Position numbers and translations under genes: made by a program. A stretch of 64,000 nucleotides of DNA from Clostridiales bacterium (GTDB lineage Bacteria; Bacillota; Clostridia; Saccharofermentanales; Saccharofermentanaceae): positions 40,212 through 104,211 of the forward strand of contig JAFXPN010000013.1 in assembly GCA_017527865.1 (NCBI GenBank), given 5' to 3'. Of this stretch, positions 35,810 to 45,632 are shown piece after piece. A model generated the notes under the pieces. It saw nothing but the letters and a program-made list of their open reading frames with translations, was not told the DNA's origin and made no database searches. Within the stretch, counting starts at the first letter, position 1; every line of letters begins with the position of its first letter.

Positions 35810-35824
35810 TCAGGAGGAAACAAC

Positions 35825-36436
35825 ATGAAAAGCGAGATCATTACTATCGACAACATCGGCAATGGCAGAAAAGAAGCGCTTAAGATCACTGAGGATATGG
35901 GAAATCAGGCAGGTCTTGATTATGCCCAAAGTTTAAGGCTCCGTCTTCTTTGTGAAGAACTGATCGGAATGCTTCGCGGAATTGCCGGTGAGATCAAGGC
36001 CGATTATTATATCGAATGCGAGCAGAAGGAGTTCAAACTTCATCTGTCAGGGGAAGTCGTTCTCGACAAACAGATTCACGATAAACTCGTCAATGCTTCT
36101 TCCGAAGGAAAGAATTCCGCAGCGAAGGGATTTACCGGAAAGCTGCGCGAGATGATAGGGACTCTTCTTCTTCCGGGAACCATCACTCACACCATGATCT
36201 CCGGGTTCTCGATGGGACTTGTCACCATGGGTGATCCTTCTTCTGTCACGGAAGGTTATCTGGGGATGGAGAATTACCTGTGGTCAATGCAGAAGTATGT
36301 TTCCGAAGTTAAGGATTCCGGCGATGAAGTAGTTTGGGATGAGCTTGAGAAGTCTATCATCGTAAATGCTGCCGATGAAGTTCAGGTCGCCATAAAGAAC
36401 CCGAATGTCGAGATGATCGTAAGCAAGGCTTTTTAA
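35825..36436 (+). CDS. Conserved partner of PP2C phosphatase, degenerate HATPase-like, copy 1
   Basis: 203 residues, no catalytic function recognised. Residues about 35-70 (LRLRLLCEELIGMLRGIAGE...ADYYIE) resemble the first helix and strand of anti-sigma-factor GHKL ATPases. However, the N-box Asn is replaced by Gly and no DxGxG follows, so ATP binding is doubtful. The conserved core GKNSAAKGFTGKLREMIG (about 98-115) and C-terminal WDELEKSI...V are shared with 52100-52729, which also follows a PP2C gene. Inference: a regulatory scaffold or substrate of the phosphatase. Good AGGAGG site. The NAD(P)H oxidoreductase gene starts 32 bases later. Confidence 0.7.
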   Translation: MKSEIITIDNIGNGRKEALKITEDMGNQAGLDYAQSLRLRLLCEELIGMLRGIAGEIKADYYIECEQKEFKLHLSGEVVLDKQIHDKLVNASSEGKNSAAKGFTGKLREMIGTLLLPGTITHTMISGFSMGLVTMGDPSSVTEGYLGMENYLWSMQKYVSEVKDSGDEVVWDELEKSIIVNAADEVQVAIKNPNVEMIVSKAF

Positions 36437-36468
36437 TACACAGACTCTGTAATAAAGGGAATCTTAAT

Positions 36469-38313
36469 ATGAGCAGAAGATTAACAGCCAGGGGCAATAT
36501 GAATGACCGTATGGATATCGCCCTTAATAAATTCAGATCCCGCATGACATCATATCCGCCGGGAATGTGTCCGCTTGTGATGTACCGCAGCATTCTTCAG
36601 ATGTCGATGAATCAGTCATGCGGAAAATGCATTCCCTGCCGTGACGGATTAGGTCAGGCAGAGAAGATCCTTAAGACCATTATCGACGGCGATGCACAGA
36701 TGGATGCGCTTGATAAGCTTAGGGATATGTGCACCATGATATCCCGTACCGCTGACTGCGCAGTCGGTGTTGTTGCCGCTAATACGATAATCGACAGTCT
36801 TGATGAATTTCCGGATGAGTACGAGAGTCATATTAAGACAAAACGCTGCATTGAGAATGTTAATCAGACGGTCCCCTGCATTACATTATGTCCTGCTCAT
36901 GTTGACGTACCCGGTTATGTTGCACTCATAAAGGAAGGCGATTATGCGGGTGCGATCAACATTATAAGAGACCGTAATCCGCTTCCCACAGCATGCGCTA
37001 TGGTATGCGAACATCCGTGTGAGAGAAAGTGCAGAAGATCAATCATCGATCATCCTATCAATATCAGAGGACTGAAGAAGTTCGCAGTCGATCAGATTAC
37101 CGCTGATCAGGTCAAGACTCCTGAACCTAATGTTGCTACAGGTAAGAAGATCGCTGTCGTAGGCGGTGGCCCTTCAGGTCTTACTGCTGCTTATTTCCTT
37201 TGTCTTATGGGACACACTGTCGAGATCTTTGATGAGCATGAGAAGCTTGGAGGAATGCTTAGGTATGGTATTCCTGAATACAGACTTCCCAAAGTAAGAC
37301 TTGATGAAGATATTAAGGCAATACTTAATGCAGGTGATATCACAGTTCATACCAATACGAAGATTGGTGAAGATATCACAGTTGAGCAGCTTGATGAACA
37401 GTTTGATGCTGTTTATCTCGGTCTGGGAGCACAGATTGGCAACAGGATACCGGTAGATAATGCGGACTGTGAGAATGTTATCCCGGCAGCCGATTTCCTT
37501 CAGGCGGTAGCGAGAGGGGAAGCTCCTGATTTTAAGGATAAGACGATAGCTTTGATCGGCGGCGGTAATGTCGCGATGGATGCGGCGCGAACAGCAGTTC
37601 GTCTCGGAGCTGATTCAGTAAATGTATTCACCCGTAAAAGAGATGACTATACGGCTTTGGATTCTGAAATCGAGAGTGCGATGCAGGAAGGAATCCGTTT
37701 TACCACTCTTCTGAGCTTCCTTCATCTTGAACCGGACAAGGAACATCCTGGTAAGATATCCGCAGTATGGCTTCAGCCTGAGATCGTCGGAGAATACGAC
37801 TGGTCAGGTTTTGTAAAGACTGAGCACTCTGTAACTAAGTACCCTTACAGATTCAAGTGTGATTATCTTATCCTCGGTGTAGGACAAAGATGCGATGTAA
37901 AGCCCTTTGAGGAAGCGGGTGTTCCTACTGAGAGGGGAAGGATCCTTGCAGATACAGCATGCATGATCGAAGGAAAGGATAAGTTCTTCTCCGGCGGTGA
38001 CTGCGTTACCGGTCCTTCCACCGCTATCAATGCTATAGCGGCGGGTCAGGTAGCAGCTTATAACATCGATGAATTCCTGGGCTATCATCATAAGATTGAC
38101 TGTGATTCAAAGGCTCCGACGCCTATGCCGAATAAGTGCATACCGACAGGCAGAGCCGAGATCGAGGAGAGGCCTGCCTATGAGCGTAAGAATGACTTTA
38201 TCCACGTCGAGGAGCAGATGACTCCCGAAGAAGCCGAAAGGGAATCCTCAAGATGCTTAAGATGTGATTTCTACGGCTCGGGATGTATGGTAGGAGGACG
38301 TGCACCATGGTAA
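36469..38313 (+). CDS. NuoF C-terminal / GltD-like NAD(P)H oxidoreductase subunit of formate dehydrogenase
   Basis: 614 residues. Residues about 30-125 match only the 4Fe-4S end of NuoF (SCGKCIPCRDG plus CAVG); the NADH/FMN-binding part of NuoF is missing. From about 130 the protein is GltD-like: a cysteine-rich N-module (CITLCPAHVDVPGY; CEHPCERKCRR), an FAD site (VVGGGPSGLTAAY), an NAD(P)H site (ALIGGGNVAMDAART) and GDCVTGPSTAINAIAAG. It likely couples NAD(P)H to the adjacent formate dehydrogenase. Its stop overlaps fdhA by 7 bases. Weak AAGGGAAT ribosome binding site. Confidence 0.85.
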   Translation: MSRRLTARGNMNDRMDIALNKFRSRMTSYPPGMCPLVMYRSILQMSMNQSCGKCIPCRDGLGQAEKILKTIIDGDAQMDALDKLRDMCTMISRTADCAVGVVAANTIIDSLDEFPDEYESHIKTKRCIENVNQTVPCITLCPAHVDVPGYVALIKEGDYAGAINIIRDRNPLPTACAMVCEHPCERKCRRSIIDHPINIRGLKKFAVDQITADQVKTPEPNVATGKKIAVVGGGPSGLTAAYFLCLMGHTVEIFDEHEKLGGMLRYGIPEYRLPKVRLDEDIKAILNAGDITVHTNTKIGEDITVEQLDEQFDAVYLGLGAQIGNRIPVDNADCENVIPAADFLQAVARGEAPDFKDKTIALIGGGNVAMDAARTAVRLGADSVNVFTRKRDDYTALDSEIESAMQEGIRFTTLLSFLHLEPDKEHPGKISAVWLQPEIVGEYDWSGFVKTEHSVTKYPYRFKCDYLILGVGQRCDVKPFEEAGVPTERGRILADTACMIEGKDKFFSGGDCVTGPSTAINAIAAGQVAAYNIDEFLGYHHKIDCDSKAPTPMPNKCIPTGRAEIEERPAYERKNDFIHVEEQMTPEEAERESSRCLRCDFYGSGCMVGGRAPW

Positions 38314-41018
38314 ATATCAAAGTCAACGGCACCGATCTTTGCGTGAGCGATGATCTTTCCATACTGGATGCGTGCCGCAGTAACGGTATAGATATTCCTA
38401 CGCTTTGTTATCTCAAGGGTGTGAGTGATGTCGGATCGTGCAGGATGTGTATGGTGCAGATAGAAGGTTACGATCACCTTTTCGCGGCGTGCCGGACGAT
38501 GGTGAAGGACAAAATGGTGATAACCACCGATTCCGATCTGATAATCGAGTACAGGAAAAGAATGCTCGAACTCATATTGTCGAACCATGTCGTCGACTGC
38601 ATGAACTGCGGTAGGAACGGCATCTGTCAGCTTCAGTCGCTGTGTAATGAATATGATATCAAGGAGTCTCCGTTTGAGGGAACCAGGATCAATATCGAGG
38701 ATAAGCTTCCGCTTCTCGACAGCAATCCGTATCTTACTTACGATCCCTCGAAGTGCATCCATTGCCACCGTTGTGTCAAGGCGTGCAATGAATCGGCCGT
38801 TAACGGCACTTTGCAGAACGGCAGGAGCGGATTGTTCAAGACTGTAGAGGCTCCGTTTGGTCCCGAATGGAAATCGACAGCCTGTGAATCCTGCGGTAAC
38901 TGTGCTGCAGCTTGTCCCACCGGTGCGATGACATTAAAACGCAGAAAGAATTACAGGGAGTGGGAGACAAAGAAGATCCTTACGACCTGTCCTCACTGCG
39001 CTACCGGCTGCCAGTATTATCTTGTGGTCAAAGGAGATAAGATCGTTGATACCGAGGCTTACGACGGACCTTCCAACCATGGCCTCCTGTGTGTAAAGGG
39101 AAGGAGCGGAAGCTTTGATTTTGTCGGTTCTCCCGACCGTATAAAGACGCCTCTTATCAAGAATAAGGAGACGGGTGAATTCGAACCTGCAACCTGGGAA
39201 GAGGCGATATCCTATACGGCAAAGAGACTCATGGAAGTCAAGGAAAAGTATGGTGAAGAGTCTCTTGCGGGATTTGCCTGTTCCAGATCTGCCAATGAAG
39301 ACATATATATGGTCCAGAAGATGGTAAGAACGTGCTTCGGCAACAATAATACCGATAACTGCGCGCGCGTCTGTCACTCTGCGACTGTAGCCGGACTGGC
39401 CAGGACTTTAGGATCGGGCGCGATGACAAATCCTATCTACGATATTACTCACGATGTCGATGTTATCCTGCTCGTCGGATCTAATCCCGAGGAAGCGCAT
39501 CCCGTTACGGGAATGCAGATAAGACAGGCTGTTAAGAAAGGAGCCAGACTTATTGTTGTTGATCCCAGGGATATAGGGCTTACCAAGAGTGCGGATATTC
39601 ACCTGAAACTGCGTCCCGGCACCAACGTTGCGTTTGCTAACGGGATGATGCATGTGATCATCGAAGAGGGTCTTACCGACGGAAAGTACATTGAGGAGAA
39701 TTCCGAGGGATTCGAGACTCTTAAGGAACTCGTTAAGGACTATACCCCTGAGAAGGTCGGTGAGATATGCCATATCGATCCCGATATGCTCCGTGAAGCT
39801 GCGCGTATGTATGCGAAGGCCGATAAGGCTCCGATAATCTACTGCTTAGGTGTTACCGAGCATTCAACAGGTACAGAGGGCGTAATGAGTTTGTCCAACC
39901 TGGCTGTGATTACCGGCAAGATCGGTCGTTCCGGATGCGGCGTTAATCCATTAAGAGGGCAGAATAATGTTCAGGGAGCCTGCGATATGGGCGCATTGCC
40001 TACGGATTATCCCGGATACCAGAAGGTCGATAATGATGAGGTCCGGGCAAAATTCGAGAAGGCGTGGAATATAAAGCTTAATCCGAAGCCCGGTCTCAAA
40101 GCGACGGAAGTATTCCCGGCAGCGATCAACGGCGATATCAAGGGCCTTTATATCTGCGGAGAGGATCCGATGGTCACTGACCCGGATACCGCGCATATTG
40201 AGAAAGCTCTGACCAGCCTTGATTTCTTTGTAATCCAGGAACTGTTCATGACTAAGACGGCACGGCTGGCGGATGTTATCTTACCCGGTACCGCTTATGC
40301 CGAGAAAGAGGGAACATTTACCAATACCGAGCGAAGAGTACAGAGGATAAGAACAGCAGTTCCTCCTCCGGGACAGGCACGCCTTGATACAGATATCATC
40401 ATAGATCTTATGAACGCCATGGGATATCCTCAGCCTCATCTTACTGCTTCCCAGATCATGGATGAGATAGCTTCGGTAACTCCGAGCTTTGCAGGAATAT
40501 CGTTTGAAAGACTCGATAACGGAGAGACGCTTCAGTGGCCCTGCAAAGACAAGACGTCAAAGGGCACTCCCATAATGCATGTCGGACATCCCGCCAGGGG
40601 AAGGGCTTTGCTCTATCCTGCCGAATATAAGGCTTCGATGGAATTGCCGGATGACGAGTATCCGTTTATTCTGACGACAGGAAGGATTCTTTATCAATAT
40701 AATGCCGGAGCCATGACATTGAGATCAAAAGGTCTTAGTGAGATCGCAGGCGAAGGCTTTATAGAAGTTAATTTCAAGGATGCGGACCGTCTTGGTATAA
40801 AGAACGGGGAAAAGATATTTGTAGAGAGCCGGAGAGGCAAGATCACTGCCACAGCCCGGGTAGGACGTAAAGTTTCCCAGGGTGAGACATGGATGCCTTT
40901 CCATTTCCCGGATTCTCCCGTAAATGCTCTGACGAACGCTGCTCTCGACGAATTTGCGCGCATACCCGAGTACAAAGTTTGTGCGGTCAATATAGGAAAA
41001 CTCGAAGATGGAAATTGA
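38307..41018 (+). CDS. fdhA: Formate dehydrogenase alpha subunit (cysteine type)
   Basis: 903 residues. Oxidises formate, or reduces CO2, at a Mo-bis(MGD) centre. An N-terminal [2Fe-2S] domain (CYLKGVSDVGSCRMC), the NuoG-like His/Cys cluster (HVVDCMNCGRNGIC) and two 4Fe-4S motifs (CIHCHRCVKAC; CESCGNCAAACP) come first. The catalytic molybdopterin domain follows, with its own 4Fe-4S site (CPHCATGCQYY). The metal ligand in NCARVCHSATVAGL is cysteine 356 (TGT 39372-39374), not selenocysteine. ATG 38307 is preceded by TAGGAGG. Its stop overlaps moeA. A tungsten cofactor cannot be excluded, though modABC in the operon favours molybdenum. Confidence 0.92.
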   Translation: MVNIKVNGTDLCVSDDLSILDACRSNGIDIPTLCYLKGVSDVGSCRMCMVQIEGYDHLFAACRTMVKDKMVITTDSDLIIEYRKRMLELILSNHVVDCMNCGRNGICQLQSLCNEYDIKESPFEGTRINIEDKLPLLDSNPYLTYDPSKCIHCHRCVKACNESAVNGTLQNGRSGLFKTVEAPFGPEWKSTACESCGNCAAACPTGAMTLKRRKNYREWETKKILTTCPHCATGCQYYLVVKGDKIVDTEAYDGPSNHGLLCVKGRSGSFDFVGSPDRIKTPLIKNKETGEFEPATWEEAISYTAKRLMEVKEKYGEESLAGFACSRSANEDIYMVQKMVRTCFGNNNTDNCARVCHSATVAGLARTLGSGAMTNPIYDITHDVDVILLVGSNPEEAHPVTGMQIRQAVKKGARLIVVDPRDIGLTKSADIHLKLRPGTNVAFANGMMHVIIEEGLTDGKYIEENSEGFETLKELVKDYTPEKVGEICHIDPDMLREAARMYAKADKAPIIYCLGVTEHSTGTEGVMSLSNLAVITGKIGRSGCGVNPLRGQNNVQGACDMGALPTDYPGYQKVDNDEVRAKFEKAWNIKLNPKPGLKATEVFPAAINGDIKGLYICGEDPMVTDPDTAHIEKALTSLDFFVIQELFMTKTARLADVILPGTAYAEKEGTFTNTERRVQRIRTAVPPPGQARLDTDIIIDLMNAMGYPQPHLTASQIMDEIASVTPSFAGISFERLDNGETLQWPCKDKTSKGTPIMHVGHPARGRALLYPAEYKASMELPDDEYPFILTTGRILYQYNAGAMTLRSKGLSEIAGEGFIEVNFKDADRLGIKNGEKIFVESRRGKITATARVGRKVSQGETWMPFHFPDSPVNALTNAALDEFARIPEYKVCAVNIGKLEDGN

Positions 41019-42228
41019 GCAGGCCGCGGAATCGCTCTATAAAGCGTTCTCTCTGATCGGTCAGACCGATACGGCCGCGATCGGGGCAGTCCGCGGAAGG
41101 ATCATTGCAGAGGATATCGCGTCGCCGATAAACGTCCCGTCTTTTCCGAAGGCTGCAATGGACGGATATGCCGTTTCCTCTGAGGATATAAGAGCGGCTT
41201 CTTCACAAACGCCGGTCACCCTTAAGGTGATCGGCTGTCTGTTTGCGGGTGACCGTATCCCTGACAGTATCAAGTCCGAAGACTTAAGAAGCGGATGCGC
41301 CGTGAGGATAATGACAGGGGCTCAGGTTCCCGCCGGCTTTGACACGGTTATCAAACAGGAAGATACCGATTACGGAGAAGAAGAAGTCAGGATCTTCAAA
41401 TCTCAGACACCCTATGTCAATTACTGCAAAGTCGGAGAAGATGTCCGTGAAAGTGCATTGATCGCTTCAAAGGGAGATCTGTTGGACCGGTCCCGCATCA
41501 GCGTGCTGGCCAGCACAGGCGTATCAAAGGTCAGCGTTTACAGGAAGCTTGATATATCAGTAATATCGACCGGTTCCGAGATAGTTGATGCGGGTTCTCC
41601 TCTGGGAGAAAGCCAGATATATAACAACATTGCTTATATGCTTCAGGCAGCTCTTGATAAGCCTGCATTTAACTGCAGTATAACAACGGTGGCAGACGAT
41701 GAGGAGCTGATAGCAAAGAGCATAGTATCTGCTGCCTGTGATTCGGACATCGTTATCACAACAGGCGGTGTATCGGTCGGAAAGAAAGACCATCTGCCTG
41801 AGGTGTTGAAAGATATCGGTGCGCATATACTGTTTGATCATGTGAACATCAAACCGGGTTCACTGACTATCGGCGCTGTTTACAAAGACAAACCGTTGCT
41901 TTGCCTTTCCGGAAACCCCTACGCTGCGACTGCTAGTTTTGATATGTATTTCGGACATATAGTCAGATCTCTGACATCATGTACCGGCTATATCCCGGTA
42001 TCCGGGACGGCAGTCCTTGAATCGGACTTCAACAAACCGTCAAACGTCAGAAGACTTGTCAGGGCTAATAGTTCTTCCGGAAAAGTTACGATCATCAAGG
42101 GCAATCAGATGTCTTCTGTGATGTCAGCGTTCATAGGCGCTGACTGTTATGTGGATTTCCCGAAGGGATCTCATATCAGTAAAGGTGATACGGTCAATAT
42201 AATGCGTATTCCGGAGGCCCTGCTTTGA
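41008..42228 (+). CDS. moeA: Molybdopterin molybdenumtransferase
   Basis: 406 residues, standard MoeA length. Inserts molybdenum into adenylated molybdopterin. Landmarks: INVPSFPKAAMDGYAV (about 39-54), MTGAQVPAGFDTVIKQED, STGSEIVDAGSPLGESQIYNNI, TTGGVSVGKKDHL and LCLSGNPYAATASF. It begins 11 bases before the end of fdhA, tying cofactor maturation to the enzyme. A second MPT-binding gene is at 43281. Confidence 0.92.
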   Translation: MEIEQAAESLYKAFSLIGQTDTAAIGAVRGRIIAEDIASPINVPSFPKAAMDGYAVSSEDIRAASSQTPVTLKVIGCLFAGDRIPDSIKSEDLRSGCAVRIMTGAQVPAGFDTVIKQEDTDYGEEEVRIFKSQTPYVNYCKVGEDVRESALIASKGDLLDRSRISVLASTGVSKVSVYRKLDISVISTGSEIVDAGSPLGESQIYNNIAYMLQAALDKPAFNCSITTVADDEELIAKSIVSAACDSDIVITTGGVSVGKKDHLPEVLKDIGAHILFDHVNIKPGSLTIGAVYKDKPLLCLSGNPYAATASFDMYFGHIVRSLTSCTGYIPVSGTAVLESDFNKPSNVRRLVRANSSSGKVTIIKGNQMSSVMSAFIGADCYVDFPKGSHISKGDTVNIMRIPEALL

Positions 42229-43271
42229 ACGGTACGGTTAAATATTCGGTAGGAATACTCGCGGGCGGCAACAGCACGCGGATGGGCAGGAATAAAGCTC
42301 TGCTCGAATTCGAATCGAAGACTTTCCTTACGCGGATCATCGAAGAATTCAAGGATCATGAGATCATCATATCCGGGTCTTATGATGGAGAATACAATAT
42401 TCCCGGCATAAAAGAAGTTTCTGATGAGAATAAGGATTACGGTCCTGTTGAGGGTATCAGACAGATCCTCAACAATTCATCGGAAGAATACGTGTTCATC
42501 TGCGCCTGCGATATGCCTTTTATCAAGGATGAACTTGCCTCATATATATCGGAATTCATATCATCCGATTACGATTGTTATGTGCTCACGGAAGAGGGGA
42601 GCATGCATCCTTTATGCGCGATCTATTCGAAGAAGATACTTCCCGTTATAGAGCGGATTATCGCTGAAGACGAACACAGGATAAGATCTATCCTAGATAA
42701 TACGAGGACGAAGTATATTGAGCTCGGAAAGACTTCTTTTGACAGGAAGCTGATAAGGAATGTCAATACCAAGGATGAGTATAAAGCACTGTCACTGCCT
42801 GTGATCTTTGCCGTGTCGGGATACAAGGACAGCGGCAAGACCTGGCTTATCACTGAGCTCATAAATGAATTCATTAAAGAGGATTATACCGTAGGAGTTA
42901 TTAAACATGACGGTCACGATGCTATAGCCGAAGTTCCGGGCACCGATACCGCTGGATTTGCGGAAACCGGAGCCTTGAGAACGGCCGTGTTCTCTGATTC
43001 GAAGTATGTGATAAGCTCGGCAGGAACATCATCCGTCGAGGATCTTATCAGATATATGAAACAGGGAGAGAATGCGCCTGATATCATAATACTTGAGGGA
43101 TTTAAGACGTCTTCTTACCCGAAGGTCCTGATGGTAAACGAAGATCAGCCGATGCCGGCTGCCGTGAATGTCATAATGAAAGTTTCCTGCGGTAATGAGA
43201 TCCCGGGTCTTCACAATCGTGACGACATTGATAGGATCTTCTGTTCGATAAAGAAATTCTTCGATCTTTAA
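42225..43271 (+). CDS. mobAB: MobA-MobB fusion (molybdenum cofactor guanylyltransferase)
   Basis: 348 residues. MobA half (1-185): GILAGGNSTRMGRNKALLEF for GTP binding and CACDMPFI. MobB half (about 190-348): GYKDSGKTWLITEL, a P-loop, then VIKHDGHD and ILEGFK. It makes the guanine dinucleotide form of the cofactor, as bis-MGD formate dehydrogenase requires. TTG start at 42225 inside the TGA overlap with moeA (TTGA); no ATG gives the family N-terminus. The two activities are separate genes in many bacteria, so the fusion is a lineage trait. Confidence 0.9.
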   Translation: MNGTVKYSVGILAGGNSTRMGRNKALLEFESKTFLTRIIEEFKDHEIIISGSYDGEYNIPGIKEVSDENKDYGPVEGIRQILNNSSEEYVFICACDMPFIKDELASYISEFISSDYDCYVLTEEGSMHPLCAIYSKKILPVIERIIAEDEHRIRSILDNTRTKYIELGKTSFDRKLIRNVNTKDEYKALSLPVIFAVSGYKDSGKTWLITELINEFIKEDYTVGVIKHDGHDAIAEVPGTDTAGFAETGALRTAVFSDSKYVISSAGTSSVEDLIRYMKQGENAPDIIILEGFKTSSYPKVLMVNEDQPMPAAVNVIMKVSCGNEIPGLHNRDDIDRIFCSIKKFFDL

Positions 43272-43280
43272 GAGGTTTCA

Positions 43281-44321
43281 ATGAAACTCATAAAAACTAC
43301 TGAAGCAGTCGGGCACGTGCTGTGCCATGACATTACGCAGATAATCCCCGGCGTAGCGAAGGGGCCTGCTTTTCGAAAAGGGCATGTGGTAACGGAAGAA
43401 GATATCCCCGTATTGCTGTCCATCGGCAAGGAACACCTTTATGTGTGGGAGATGAATGATGACGTGCTCCACGAAGATGAGGCTGCGCAGGTTTTGAAAG
43501 ACCTGTGTGTCGGTGATGATCCGATGTTCTCGGCATCAGAACCTTCTGAAGGCAAGATCGAGATCTTCGCGGCAGAGGACGGACTTCTTAAGATAGACCG
43601 GATGAAGCTTAAGGCTGTAAACTCCATGGGACAGATGATGATCGCTTCCGTACACGGGGATTTTCCTGTGCGTAAGGGTGACAAGCTTGCGGGTACCCGC
43701 ATAATCCCTCTTGTTATAGAGAAGTCAAAGATGGAGGAGATCCGTGCTGTCTGCGCAGGCGGCAGCATCATGAGACTGCTGCCGTTCAAGAAGGTCCGTT
43801 ACGGCATCGTGACGACAGGTTCCGAAGTTTCCAAAGGTCTGATAGAGGATAAGTTCGGTCCGGTCTTAAGATCCAAGATGAACGAATACGGGTGTATTGA
43901 GGACGGACAGGTGATACTGCCGGATGACGGGGAGAAGATCACGGAAGCCATAAAGGAATTCGCGGTCAGCAGGAAATGTGATGTTGTTCTTGTGAGCGGC
44001 GGTATGAGTGTTGATCCTGACGACCGTACTCCCGGAGCCATCAAAGCTGCAGGCGCCGAAGTGATTTCTTACGGTGCGCCGGTATTGCCGGGTGCGATGT
44101 TCCTGCTGTCATATCTTAAGAACGGTGACCGGGAAGTCCCCGTGATGGGACTTCCAGGGTGCATAATGTTTGCGGGAAGGACGATCTTTGATCTTGTGCT
44201 TCCGCGTATTCTTGCCGGTGAGAAACTTACCGCAGATGATCTTGCGGCGTACGGGGAGGGCGGACTTTGTCTTAACTGCAAGCCTTGTCACTTCCCGAAT
44301 TGCGGCTTCGGTAAAAACTAA
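43281..44321 (+). CDS. MPT-binding (MoCF_biosynth) protein with C-terminal cysteine cluster
   Basis: 346 residues. VRYGIVTTGSEVSKG...VLVSGGMSVDPDDRTPGAI and MGLPGCIMFAGRTIFD form a MoeA/MogA-type molybdopterin-binding domain (about 170-315). The N-terminal half resembles a shortened MoeA (FRKGHVVTEEDIPVLLSIG). The last 20 residues hold CLNC, PC and PNC (four cysteines), probably a metal site. Similar proteins occur in clostridial molybdenum loci; their exact step is unsettled. It may act in metal insertion or cofactor delivery to formate dehydrogenase. AGAGG site before the ATG. Confidence 0.78.
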   Translation: MKLIKTTEAVGHVLCHDITQIIPGVAKGPAFRKGHVVTEEDIPVLLSIGKEHLYVWEMNDDVLHEDEAAQVLKDLCVGDDPMFSASEPSEGKIEIFAAEDGLLKIDRMKLKAVNSMGQMMIASVHGDFPVRKGDKLAGTRIIPLVIEKSKMEEIRAVCAGGSIMRLLPFKKVRYGIVTTGSEVSKGLIEDKFGPVLRSKMNEYGCIEDGQVILPDDGEKITEAIKEFAVSRKCDVVLVSGGMSVDPDDRTPGAIKAAGAEVISYGAPVLPGAMFLLSYLKNGDREVPVMGLPGCIMFAGRTIFDLVLPRILAGEKLTADDLAAYGEGGLCLNCKPCHFPNCGFGKN

Positions 44322-44333
44322 CAGGAGATGAAG

Positions 44334-44819
44334 ATGAGCGACATTAATCTTTTCAGTCATTTAAATGAGAACGGTGAGGCATCCATGGTGGATGTATCCG
44401 GCAAAGATGTAACTTTAAGATATGCATCAGCCAAGGGGAAGATCTTCATGAGTGAAGAATGCCTGAGGCTTCTTGTGGGAGGACAGATCCCTAAGGGTGA
44501 TGTGTTTTCCACTGCAAGGATCGCCGGAATCCAGGCTGCGAAGAGGACATCTGAACTGATCCCTCTGTGTCATGTTCTGTTACTTGAACATGTGAAGATC
44601 GATTTTACAACAGACGCCGAACAATCCTTTGTAGAGGCTTCCTGCGAGGTTCGCCTCACGGGGAAGACCGGTGCCGAGATGGAAGCGCTGACCGGCGTTT
44701 CCGTTGCGCTTCTGACTGTCTATGATATGTGCAAGGCAGTCGATAAGAAAATGGTAATGACCGATATCCGTCTGGTCGAGAAGGACGGCGGAAGATCAGG
44801 TCATTACATAAGAGAATAA
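44334..44819 (+). CDS. moaC: Cyclic pyranopterin monophosphate synthase
   Basis: 161 residues. Second step of molybdopterin synthesis, acting with MoaA. Motifs: [35 protein letters not shown] (metal and substrate binding), [27 protein letters not shown] and [12 protein letters not shown]. The start at ATG 44334 is 7 bases after AGGAG; the ATG at 44328 is too close to it. Confidence 0.95.
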   Translation: MSDINLFSHLNENGEASMVDVSGKDVTLRYASAKGKIFMSEECLRLLVGGQIPKGDVFSTARIAGIQAAKRTSELIPLCHVLLLEHVKIDFTTDAEQSFVEASCEVRLTGKTGAEMEALTGVSVALLTVYDMCKAVDKKMVMTDIRLVEKDGGRSGHYIRE

Positions 44820-44834
44820 GAATTGAGGGAAATA

Positions 44835-45629
44835 ATGAAGAGAAAAATAATTGCAGCATTACTTAGTCTGAGTATGGGCCTGAGCCTTGTGGCCTGCGCT
44901 GATACGGGATCTGTTGATGAGTCCGCGGCAGAACCTGTAACACTTACCGTTCTTGCCGCCGCATCCCTTACGGATGTTATGGGTGAGATCGAGACCTCTT
45001 ATGAGACAAGTCATCCGAATGTAGATCTTGTATTCTCATTTGCAAGTTCCGGAGATCTTCAGGCTCAGATCGAGAACGGCGCACCCGCGGATGTATTTAT
45101 CTCGGCTGCCGCAAAGCAGATGAATGCGCTTAATGAGGAAGGTCTTATGAACAGTGACAGCATTATAGATCTTCTTCAGAACAAAGTAGTTCTTATCGTT
45201 CCTGCTGACAGCACGATCGGACTTGCTTCATTTGAAGATGTATTGAGCGACGAGGTAACCATGATCGGTCTTGGCGAGCCTGAATCTGTTCCAGCGGGCA
45301 AGTATGCCCAGCAGATATTTGAAACTCTCGGCATATGGGAAAACGTGCAGGCAAGGGCAAACTTCGGAACTGATGTAAGAACGGTTCTTTCCTGGGTTGA
45401 GGCAGGTGAGGTTTCATGCGGTGTTGTCTACGCTACAGATGCTTTCACGACTGATCTTGTCACCATTGTTGCCGAGGCTCCGGAAGGTTCCTGTGACGAT
45501 GTTATCTATCCTGCAGGTATCGCAGCAGCTTCGGCAAATGCCGATGCTTCTGCCGAATTCATCGCTTACCTTCAGGGCGCTGATGCGGCCGCATCATTCG
45601 AATCCTACGGGTTCACAATGGTTGGATGA
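44835..45629 (+). CDS. modA: Molybdate ABC transporter substrate-binding lipoprotein
   Basis: 264 residues. Signal peptide with lipobox LVAC (Cys about 22). The mature protein starts TLTVLAAASLTDVMGEI and contains FSFASSGDLQAQIENGAPADVFISA, the oxyanion-binding region of ModA. Captures molybdate or tungstate outside the membrane for ModBC. GAGGGA precedes ATG 44835; the TTG four codons earlier overlaps it. Confidence 0.93.
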   Translation: MKRKIIAALLSLSMGLSLVACADTGSVDESAAEPVTLTVLAAASLTDVMGEIETSYETSHPNVDLVFSFASSGDLQAQIENGAPADVFISAAAKQMNALNEEGLMNSDSIIDLLQNKVVLIVPADSTIGLASFEDVLSDEVTMIGLGEPESVPAGKYAQQIFETLGIWENVQARANFGTDVRTVLSWVEAGEVSCGVVYATDAFTTDLVTIVAEAPEGSCDDVIYPAGIAAASANADASAEFIAYLQGADAAASFESYGFTMVG

Positions 45630-45632
45630 GAA

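Noticed and set aside
39372..39374. Selenocysteine in formate dehydrogenase
   Set aside because: The active-site codon is TGT (Cys), not TGA, so no SECIS element is needed.
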